From Haplosporangium gracile (taxonomy: Eukaryota; Mortierellomycota; Mortierellomycetes; Mortierellales; Mortierellaceae), in the NCBI GenBank assembly GCA_015499985.1, contig JAAAUF010000557.1:1-27986 (forward strand): 27,986 bases of DNA. The letters are read 5' to 3'. The translations under genes were made by a program, and so were the position numbers. Shown here one piece after another: positions 10,845 to 19,603 of this stretch. Position 1 is the stretch's first letter, and the number at the start of each line of letters is the position of its first letter. The notes under the pieces are model-generated. The model ran no database searches. It was not told the DNA's origin and saw only the letters and a list, made by a program, of their open reading frames with translations.

Positions 10845-13800
10845 ATGTCTGCAGAGAGCATCGACTCATCCGCCCTGACCTTGACCGACAACAACCTCAC
10901 CCACTCCCACCAAAACCGCCCTCGCAAACACTCTGCAGACAGCCGAAACAGACGCGAAGTCATCGCACTCGACGGCCAGATGTTTGAATCAGCTCCTGCG
11001 CAGGAAGATCCATCTGCCGTTCTTCTGCATTCACAGGTATAACAGCACATCCTTTCTCTTTCTGCCTTCCCCCTTTCTTTCTTTCTATCATTCGTCCCAG
11101 TCGCCGGTCCTGTTCTGCTGTTGTTGTTGCTGCAACGCTCCTTTTCCTCCTCTTTATCCTCCGTGGGCTAGAAGGAAGCTTCTTTGTTTCAATCGTTTTT
11201 GTTCAGGAGCGCCTACCCCCAACCAAAAGCCATGCGACAAGTAGGATCGACCTTGTACAGTCACTGCGACTCTTTTGCACCTTCAAGGGGAATACCAAGA
11301 CGACCAGACGCCAACCGACCGACAACCTGTCCGCCCGACCGGCAGAGCTGACCAGCAAAACTAGAACGACAAGAAGGACAACAACAACAACAACAACAAC
11401 CCCAAGAACCACGATAGGAACAGTCGAATGTGGCAAAGAGCCCAACTAAACTGTAAAAAACAACCACAACAACTGGACAGGGCAATAGCGTTTAAGCAGG
11501 CTAGGAAGGATGCTTACTTGGTCCTTGGAGCTCTCTCTTTTATCCAGCCAGCCTTTTGCTAATGTTTATTAGCGCTCTCTTTCGTTATTATGTTTCCCTC
11601 TCTCCCTTTCTCGTTCCTCGCTCCTCTCTCTCTTTCTCACTCTTTTCCCCCTCTTTCCGTCCATCCCCTTCACACTCTTCTCTTTTCTTTCTCGTCTTGC
11701 CTCTTTTTTCCCTCCCCTTCAGCTGAGGCCAATACTAATACTCTTTTGACCCTGGACCGCATAGGACATTTCTGCAAGCAGTTGTCACTTGGATTCTCAC
11801 CCAGAGGACTCGCCTGACCGTGTTCAACCATCAAGTCCGCTTGGTGACGATTACAAACGACTTGACGTCCTAGACACTGCGAACTCAAACCACATCGACA
11901 ACACAGCCAACACAATGGACCCAGACAGCCGTGATTCAGAACCAAAAGCCCCCATTTCGAGCACACCCTCGACCGCCTCTTCAGCGCCGTCGTCACCCTC
12001 TTCTACCACCTCCACCCCAACGACACAGCCTCAGCAACTCGGATCCACTAATAAGCAAAGCGACGATGACGGCCAAGACACACTTGCTGTCAACACTGCG
12101 CCATTGGTTCGCTCATGGTCTCAGTCCAACCGCCAGAGCATTTTCGCAGGCGAACACATTAGCATCTCGCAGGATGGTCCTATTATCGAGTCCCCGTCTT
12201 CCCACTCTCCCGGTTCCAATGACGATCAGGAGGACATGAAGGAGGTTCAGATCGAAACGGCCGACCCTTCACATTTGTTCTGGGTATGCCGTGCTTGTTG
12301 GCTGTTTGCGCCCTTTCAATCTTCTAATAATGTCAATGACCGTTCAATAGAAAGACGTACTGGTTTCAACACTAATAGTACTTGTGATTCCATACAATTT
12401 ACAATATTTAGGTTCCTTTTCACCTTCATCCTGAGATTGCCCCGAACGAGTACAATAGATGGCTCTCAAAGCACGGAGTCGACTCAGAGTCCGCAGATGG
12501 AATGGTCTCATCAAGAAGCCCTTCTATCAGCCGGCGAAAGTCTGTTTTGTCTGCTCAATACAACCCGGATGAGGATACTGACGATCAACCCAGCAAACCA
12601 CCAAAGATCGAGGAGGAGCCCGAGAGTCATGATTTTTTGTCAGGAGTGTTCACAGCACCCTTGGAACAAATGGGCGAGCCGCCATTACGGACAAAGACAT
12701 CTCTGAGACGCAGTGTCAGTCTTTCGGTGTCGTCTCCAACAAGTATGTAAAGCTGGCATCACGCAAGGACAACTGGCCTTTGATGCATTGTCATCACTAT
12801 CGTTATTCCAGCCAAGGTTCTGATCTGTTATCAATTTTTTACTTTGATGCTTTTTAGGGAGCAATTTCCCATCGGATGCCGTTGAAGAAGATTTAATGAC
12901 AGCCAAGCGCCCGGGAGGGCTGGAGCGGAGCGCCTTGTCTTTGCTGCGAAGGAGTGCCAGGACAAAGATTCGTAGGAACTCTACTGCCTCTAACGATACC
13001 AGACATGATGTCTCACGATTGCGCCAGACCATTAATGCCAACGGCGAGTACCCTGCAGTCTCTCTGGTCGATCCTGGTCCATTGCCTCGCCCATCCGATT
13101 CTCAGGAGTCAACCACCTCCCCTACTCCCGTTACCCCTCAGGAAGAGGCTCTTAAACCCATTAAGGAAGCAGAAACTCAGCCATTGAAGCGCTTCGTGTC
13201 TACGCTACGAGACTCGTCCAAACCCACCATCACCACATACGTCGAGCCTCACCTCTTGGAACAGCAACGCAGGGATCAAGAAGCTAATGGAGAGTTTAAG
13301 GATGGAGAAGAGGCGCCCTCGTTCCGAATCAGCGCACCCGGAAAACTCGAAAACACGGCGGCGGCACAGCTGGCGGAAACATTGGAAATATCTCGCAAGG
13401 AAAAGCTGGACAACTTCACTGTCAACTATCCCATTCCACCCCCGGTCAAGCTGGCCCACAACCTCCTCCAGCAGCCATCGTCCCAAGATTCTTTAGCGTT
13501 GAACAAATCTTCAGGACCACAGCAACAATATGATCTTCCTGTAAAGAACAAGCAGTCTAGTCAAGGGACGGTCGGCATCCACACACATCAGAAAAAGCCA
13601 TCGTCATGGTCTTGGCTCTGGGGCAAGGAGAAGGGTGAGAAGGGCGCAGATGGATCGACTCTTGGAGGAGCGGGCTCCTCTCCTGGAGGAATGAAATATG
13701 CCGCGGCGGCTCAATCCCAGATTTTTAGCATTGAAACCAATACCCCGACCACCTCTTCGGCCGAGACGACCGTCAAGAAACAATCGACTCTTTCAATGCT

Positions 13801-14644
13801 GTTTTCACGGAATAGCAAGTCGACTTCGGCCAAGGCTCAGGCGACAACAGCAGAGACAACTCACACTGTCAGTATGAACGGCCAGTCATTGACTTCGGAC
13901 AGGCCAAAGTACAGCAACTATAACCGCCTCCCCATCCACATCGAGCGAGCCATCTACCGTCTGTCGCATGTCAAGCTGGCCAACCCTAGACGGCCCCTTC
14001 ACGAGCAAGTCTTGATCTCCAATATGATGTTTTGGTACTTGGGCGTCATTCAGCAGCAACAACTTCAGCAGCAGGCCGACCTCCAACAACAGCAGGCTCA
14101 GCAACAACGATCTGGATCAAAGGATTCGACCAAGGGTAGCGAGTCGAAAGAGGACAAGGAAGGAAAGAAGCCCAAGAAAAAGAAGAGCCAGAAGAAGAAG
14201 AACCAACAACGAGGATCGGTCAAGTCGGCTGAGCGGGTTGTCAAAGGTCCCGAGTACGAGAAACAGCAACAACAGAGTTTGCAAGTCCAGCATTCACCCC
14301 GGCCTCGTCAGCAAGGGGCCAGTATGCCGTCTGGAGGCCCGGCTCACCAACAACAGCTACAGCAGCAGCAGCAATACGGACGGCCACATCAGAATGGTCA
14401 GGGAGGATACGATGAAGAGAATAGGGCAAGTGGAACGGACTATTCGGACTCGTATGAAGAGTCGGATGGGGACGACTACTCGCCACAGGCAGGACAAGAG
14501 CCGATAGGATCTCAATCGGATACGCTGACGTCGCTATCGATTCAATCTGCGCGGGTGACGACTGAGGAAGAGGACGAAGACGACGATGTCCCATTGGCGC
14601 ACTACCAAAACATGCCATCGCGCCAAGGAGTCCCGGTCTCCTGA
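10845..14644 (+). CDS. ZDS1: Zds1/Zds2-type regulator of PP2A-B55 (Zds_C domain)
   Basis: Proposed exons are 10845-11036, 11765-12283, 12412-12742 and 12858-14644, giving 942 aa. An N-terminal family motif, HLFW-VPFHPEIAPNEYNRWL, is rebuilt across intron 2. The C-terminal Zds_C domain (about residues 700-745) reads LPIHIERAIYRLSHVKLANP followed by RRPLHEQVLISNMM. In yeast this domain binds the B55 subunit Cdc55 and controls PP2A in mitotic entry and exit. The rest is disordered: Ser/Pro-rich, a Lys-rich block near 14160-14210, poly-Gln tracts and an acidic end. Introns 2 and 3 are short and in phase. The first intron (728 nt) is the weak point. Its acceptor at 11764 follows a TACTAAT branch site, but other acceptors and an in-phase open exon at 11206 exist. 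Translation could instead begin at ATG 11914. Confidence 0.8.
11037..11764 (+). other. Long first intron of the Zds1-like gene, model uncertain
   Basis: GTATAAC at 11037 and AG at 11763-11764 bound it in the proposed model. A TACTAAT branch-like site lies near 11734. Inside, a frame in phase with exon 1 is open from the acceptor-like TTCAG at about 11205 to a stop near 11450. It includes a run of ACA codons. A strong pyrimidine tract ends in CAG near 11722, but no frame links it to exon 2. Confidence 0.4.
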
Positions 14645-14658
14645 GCAAATATATTTTT

Positions 14659-15231
14659 TTGTCACTCTCACTTTTGTCAAACGCGTTTAGTTTGTATGTG
14701 TGTGGATATGGTCTAGGAAATGAAACATGTGCCATTGTTACAGATGCCCTTAAGCAATTTCAGATCGAATTTCAAGTGCGTAAAAAGATCAGTGGCCCGC
14801 CCAGTTACTCGAACCCTCTTTCACTTCAAAATGGTAATTGCGGATGGAGCAGGAAATCAGACCGTGTCTCAGCCAATCAGAGCACAGGGATCCCTTCAAC
14901 CAGCAAACACAACCACGGATGCCAGCATCTATCACAATTACCCAACAACGCATCCATCGGTCCACAACAACCACCAAACGAGCTCCATTAGCCATCACAT
15001 CAATATCCGTATCATCCCTACCCATCATGCCGTCCTTTCGAAAAAAAACTCACGAAATATCGGTCTTTCTCTGTGGACGATGGTTTTCTTGAGGATTAAT
15101 CGTCTTTGCAGCAGGACAGAAAGAGATTGAGACGGAATGGATCAGTTCGACAGGCAGGGGGATGGAACGCCGTTACCAATCAGGAGTACACAAAACTACA
15201 CCACCTACCAACATCAGCACTTAAGCTCTAG
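14659..15231 (+). pseudogene. Possible decayed coding sequence overlapping eS4 leader and intron 1
   Basis: One plus-strand frame runs 191 codons with only two internal stops (TAG 14989, TAA 15097). About nine would be expected by chance. It spells low-complexity, protein-like text such as [15 protein letters not shown], then [26 protein letters not shown] and [13 protein letters not shown]. No family was recognised. It may be a relic of a disordered regulatory protein, or compositional chance. Confidence 0.3.
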
Positions 15232-16735
15232 TCAACAACCAGAACAAGGACAGATGTTTTTTTTTCCTTGAACTGGAAGGAAACTTCCTTTACCCGGCAA
15301 GGATCTGGACAACAGTTCTTGATGTGACGGACCATAGACAGAAAGAAAACAGACATCGGAGTGGAGAGTTTTTTTTTAACCTGTTAATATGATCACTTGT
15401 TTTTGAATCTAGGCTCGTGGACCCAAAAAGCACTTGAAGCGCCTCAATGCTCCCAAGCACTGGATGCTGGACAAGCTTACCGGCACTTATGTATGTGAGC
15501 CAGCCCTTCACGCAGTACCCTTCCCTCAGAGACTGCTTTGAGCGTTTTGACTGGACAAAGCAGGAAACAGTGGCAGTGTGATGCAACACTTCGGGTTCCA
15601 ACAATAGTTCTTTGGTGCGACTTTGGATGAGATTACAGACGGCTTAGTCGACAGTCAAGAAAGAGAGACTATTGCGAGGCCATAGCCGATCGTTTTCTCC
15701 TTTTATTGTGGACAGAAGTCAGTTGCAACACTCTCTTCAGTACTGTCGCCGGAAGAGCACTACCCAACAATACCCCCGCCAACATACCAACAGCAAACGC
15801 CCCCAACAACGCCTCCGGGCCTTTTGGCGTTTCTGGCGGGGCCGACTCAAGCAGCGGTGTATTTGACGCCACCAATGCAAGCATAGAGATTTTTCAACAG
15901 CACCACAATCGATCGCCATCTCAACGATTCCAGCGAGTCAACGGGGAAAAGATAAATCTCAAGCAAGAATTTTCCTTTTCTCTTTTACTTACATGCGTGT
16001 TCCACTTCTTTATCGGACAATTATACATATTGGTAGGCCCCTAGACCTACTGCTGGTCCCCATAAGCTCCGCGAGTGCTTGCCCCTCGTCATCTTGATGC
16101 GCAACCGTCTGAAGTACGCTCTTAACGGCAAGGAGGTTCAGTCCATCCTTATGCAGCGTCTCGTCAAGGTCGACAACAAGGTCCGCACTGACTCGACCTT
16201 CCCCGCTGGTTTCATGGATGCCATCACCATCGAGAAGACCGGTGAGAACTTCCGTCTCGTCTACGATACCAAGGGTCGCTTTACCGTCCACCGTATCACC
16301 GCCGAGGAGGCTAAGTACAAGTTGTGCAAGGTCAAGAAGGTCCAGCTCGGTGCCAAGGGTATCCCCTTCGTCGTCACCCACGACGGTCGCACCCTCCGCT
16401 ACCCCGACCCCTTGATCAAGGTCAACGACACCGTCAAGCTTGACTTGGAGACTGGCAAGTTCAACGAGTACATCAAGTTCGAGGTCGGCAACGTCGCCAT
16501 GGTCACCGGTGGTCGCAACACTGGCCGTGTTGGTGTCATCACCCACCGCGAGCGTCACGTCGGAGGCTTCGATATCGTCCACATCAAGGATGTTCTCGAC
16601 CGCCAGTTCGCCACCCGTCTCTCCAACGTTTTCGTCATTGGTGAGGGCAACAAGCCTTGGGTCTCTCTCCCCAAGAACAAGGGTGTCAAGCTCACCATTG
16701 CTGAGGAGCGTGACCGCCGTCGCGCTGCCAACTAA
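14831..16735 (+). CDS. RPS4: 40S ribosomal protein eS4
   Basis: The exons are the ATG alone (14831-14833), then 15413-15490 and 16037-16735, giving 259 aa (human 263). Splicing ATG|GTAATT to TCTAG|GCTCGTGGA gives [20 protein letters not shown], the expected N-terminus. Exon 3 contains [18 protein letters not shown], then the central domain and the C-terminal KOW-like part with GGRNTGRVG. An intron directly after the start codon is common in ribosomal protein genes. The leader CCTCTTTCACTTCAAAATG is pyrimidine-rich. Third positions are strongly C-biased in exon 3, as expected for high expression. Introns of 579 and 546 nt are the longest of the well-supported models here and hold coding-like relic frames. 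A poly(A) signal AATAAA lies at 16805-16810. Confidence 0.95.
15581..15886 (+). pseudogene. Possible decayed coding sequence in eS4 intron 2
   Basis: A frame with stops at 15605, 15683 and 15884 spells [20 protein letters not shown] and, in a 66-codon open part, [20 protein letters not shown]. It is Pro/Gln/Thr-rich like the relic in intron 1. Two other frames over the same bases, one plus and one minus (15669-15884), are also open, so the true frame is unclear. Confidence 0.27.
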
Positions 16736-17249
16736 GTATCTTCTTTTTGCACTTGGTTGTCCGTTTCATCCCCTCTCCTAAAACTCTCCTTCTTGCTGTC
16801 TATTAAATAAAGGCTGCCTTTTTGAGGTCCGAATATTGCTTTTTTTTATTTGTTTTCGTTTTTTGAGATGTTGTTGGTTGGTTTGCGTCTGACGACATTG
16901 AATATCAAGAGAGACACAGGACTCATGGACTGTGTGCACAAAGGGAGAAAGAAGGGAGAACAAATATAAAAGTGCAAACGAAGAAGCACATGCAAGGATC
17001 GCACGGATGTCTGATGAACCACAAAACAGATCTGCATGATATGCCTATTCAAAAAAGTAAAAGGTTTAAAAAAGGGCTTGTTTGTTTTTGCTTTTGAATT
17101 GTTTCTTTTGCTATAGCAATAACTATGAAGTCAAACTATGTTTTTGCAAGAAAGGAAAAAAAAAAGAGCCTGACCATGTCTATTCCTTCAAGTCATTTCT
17201 TCGTTTTCCTGCAGGTAGATAGGTAGAGTTGGGTTGTTGTTGTAGTATT
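16736..17249. other. Convergent 3' spacer between eS4 and eIF4E
   Basis: These 514 bp lie between two facing stop codons. They contain the eS4 poly(A) signal AATAAA at 16805-16810 and several T-rich tracts. No coding or RNA gene was recognised. Confidence 0.6.
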
Positions 17250-18518
17250 TTACACTGTCCAGGGCTTGCCACCAGTCTTTGTCTCATGGTGGGGCTGGAA
17301 CTCGAACTGTCCGTCAACATTGATCGACTTCTTGAGAGTGCGACTAGAACGCAAAGAAAAAAAAAAAAAGTTAGAAAGAAAACAAAATGTCTGGACAAAA
17401 TGAACGACAATCAAAAAGGACCTTCCGATCAAAAAGGGAGCAACAACATAAAAGGACAGACGAGTAACTTACCCAATGCTCATGGCCATGTCATGGTTGT
17501 CTGCGGTGCGGGTCCACAATGCTATCCTGAAAAAGCCCTTGCGAACCGATACCACAACGCCACATACTTCGTTCTCATACTCGAATGCCTCTCCGATACA
17601 GGCCAACATCTAAAATGATAAGATCGAAAGAAAAAAATAGGCTCCTGTCAGTTCGGGGCGCCATTTTTTTTGTCCTCGTGCTTCGCGTCCTTTCTATCAT
17701 AGATCCCACTTCAACGGAAGGACAAGGAGTATTGAAGGGTCATCCGTACCGTGTAAAGCCAAATATTGTCAATTTCGCCCATGGTCTTGTTGCGGGGAAG
17801 CTGAATGCTCCACTTTCCTCCGTGCTTGTTGGCGGGGTCCTCCCACATGGGCTTGATTCCTTGCTTGAATAGATGGTAATTGGAGCTGATCGAAAGGTCA
17901 CAGGCCTTCATGATGTTGTTGTAAACACTATGCGCAACGATCATGTACAAAAGAAAAAGAGGCAGAAGCATTAAACATTGGGTGAGTTTGAGATTTCCTG
18001 ATAAACCGTCGGGAAAACAGCTGTCGGTGCAAGTGAAGACATGGAAGTACGTTTGCGATAGAAAAATAGATGTAGGGCGTATCGTGTATGCAATGAAAAA
18101 GGGGATCCGCAAAGAGACAGTTCTTCTACTACTACTTCTCTCTCTATTCTTCTATTAGCTTCGTCGATCCACAAAGAACTTTCCAGCGTCCTGTGTGTTC
18201 ATATTCTATTCTTCGTCTCCATTTTTCTGTCTCCTTGAATACTCCATTGATCCTTCCGCTATAGTCTCTTCTATTTGTTGTTATGCGGTGGTACAACGGA
18301 CAGAAAACTTACCCCCAGAAGTCCTCGACGGTGTCAAAGGTGATGAGTTCCTTGAGGGACTGTTCCCAGTTGTTGGCGTTTGACTTTTTGCCGGGGTTAT
18401 CGAACCAGAGGGTCCATGAGTTGTTGAGAGGGTGTTTTGCGTTGAAGTTGACGGGATCGTTAAAGACGGTGACGTATTTGTCGCCGGAGGGCACAGCGAG
18501 GTTGTCGTTTTGGGCCAT
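17250..18518 (-). CDS. EIF4E: mRNA cap-binding translation initiation factor eIF4E
   Basis: Four exons on the minus strand, 18518-18313, 17927-17750, 17609-17473 and 17343-17250, give 204 aa with all phases closing. Cap-stacking tryptophans are W51 (NNWEQSL) and W97 with E98 (GIKPMWEDP). The dorsal-face tryptophan that contacts eIF4G and 4E-BPs is W68 in [14 protein letters not shown]. The second half has [29 protein letters not shown] and a basic [11 protein letters not shown] strand for the cap phosphates. The N-terminal extension is short. The start MAQNDNLAV is the first ATG after a CT-rich leader. The gene is divergent from a gene encoding an eIF4E-binding protein. Confidence 0.96.
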
Positions 18519-18994
18519 GGTGGAAAGTTACAAAGGAAGAAGAGAGAGTAATGTGGGTGTATGGTACGGGAATAGGAGAGTGAGAGAGTATGTGAATGCA
18601 AAGTATATGAATGACAAAAGAAAAGAGGAATGCAATACGTGGAACAAAAGAAACAGCAAGAAATAAAAAGAAAAGGAAAGGAAGAAAAGAAGACAAGCGA
18701 TTCGGAATGTGGTTTTGTTCTGAAAAACAAGAGAGTAAAAGCGAGAAGGTAGGTGTTGAGAGAAAAAGGAAGGGCGACGTAAGTGTGTGTGTGTGAAAGG
18801 GTCAAGTGCGAAGAAGGAGAGGAGGAAGGGAAGAAGGAAAAAGACGTGGGAGAAGAGAAGAGGAGGAAAGAGACAAAGGGAAAAGGAGGGAAGGGGAAGG
18901 TGAAAAGAAAACAATGAAAAAAAAAAAAAAAAGACAAAGAGAAAATCACATCGCAAAGATGATAATTTTCTTTTAGTCTTGCAAAAAAATCGGG

Positions 18995-19002
18995 TGACGT
19001 CA
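18995..19002. promoter_or_regulatory. CRE/ATF palindrome TGACGTCA
   Basis: The exact 8-bp CRE bound by ATF/CREB-type bZIP factors lies 477 bp before the eIF4E start and about 600 bp before the 4E-T-like start. Its position between two divergent, functionally linked genes makes it a candidate shared control site. Binding is inferred. Confidence 0.45.
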
Positions 19003-19239
19003 CATTTTTTGACGACCTAGCATTTCACACCACTCAAGGCTTGAATGCCCTTATTTCCCATTCTTTCTTCTTCTTCCCTTTTTCACCCATCGCTTTCCTT
19101 ACCCTCAACTTGTTCACATATTAACTGCCAAAGACATACATTCAACACACTCACAGCTACAAACCATCACCCACAGTTCACTGCCACTTACAAGACCACA
19201 CTCGACCTCAAAAGGTATACTGCCCATCCAACTCACACC

Positions 19240-19392
19240 ATGCTTGCAACGAGCGTCCTACCAGCAACCAACTACCTATCTGATCGCCATCGTCCGCCAA
19301 AACGAGGAATATACCTAGCCTTACCAGCCTTGGTTTCGCTTGGTTACTCACTCTGCCAACCAACCCAAGCTCGCATCATGTCAATTTCATAA
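19240..19392 (+). other. Upstream ORF, 50 codons, in the 4E-T-like leader
   Basis: The ATG has A at -3 and opens a frame of 50 codons (MLATSVLPATNY...) ending at TAA. If the leader is not spliced, it would be the first good start met by a scanning ribosome. Confidence 0.3.
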
Positions 19393-19477
19393 TACATCGC
19401 CAAACAGGCACACCAAGTCGCCCTTTCTGTTTGCATCGCCAGGAACGACAGGAAAACAGTTGCCAGGAGACAGAGCC

Positions 19478-19577
19478 ATGGGCAAAACACTATGAGCAAC
19501 TCTGTTAAATGATGAGTCGCAATACGATGCCCTTACTTAACGAATGCAACTCTTTACTTCTCCTCCTTCCTTTCTGA
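19478..19577 (+). other. Chain of three upstream ORFs with overlapping stop/start codons
   Basis: ORF a runs 19478-19495 (5 codons plus TGA). Its stop overlaps the ATG of ORF b (19492-19512) as ATGA. The stop of b overlaps the ATG of ORF c (19509-19577, 22 codons) as ATGA. The stop of c overlaps an ATG at 19577 (TGATG) that is in frame with the main protein. Such overlaps allow termination-reinitiation. Confidence 0.45.
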
Positions 19578-19603
19578 TGGACAGACGCCTGCTCGTATTG
19601 ACT

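Larger units (their letters stand above)
18519..19603. promoter_or_regulatory. Bidirectional promoter/leader region between eIF4E and the 4E-T-like gene
   Basis: About 18530-18950 is nearly all purine on the plus strand, including a run of 16 A (18917-18932). It is thus a pyrimidine-rich leader for eIF4E. A palindromic TGACGTCA lies at 18995-19002. From about 19030 the plus strand becomes C/T- and CA-rich, as a leader for the 4E-T-like gene. Several upstream ATGs lie between 19240 and 19577. Confidence 0.6.

Noticed and set aside
10089..10987. Long plus-strand frames rich in Leu, Ser, Phe and Pro before the Zds1-like start
   Set aside because: They arise from the pyrimidine-rich leader; hydrophobic text is a by-product of CT tracts.
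15491..16036. Intron-encoded snoRNA in eS4 introns
   Set aside because: Ribosomal introns often host snoRNAs, but I found no paired C (RTGATGA) and D (CTGA) boxes with terminal stems in either intron.
16010..16582. 190-codon minus-strand frame opposite eS4 exon 3
   Set aside because: Antisense shadow of a C-ending, codon-biased exon; typical Asp/Val/Leu-rich mirror text.
18281..19003. 240-codon minus-strand frame upstream of and overlapping eIF4E exon 1
   Set aside because: It is the pyrimidine-rich eIF4E leader read through; the overlapping eIF4E exon uses another frame.
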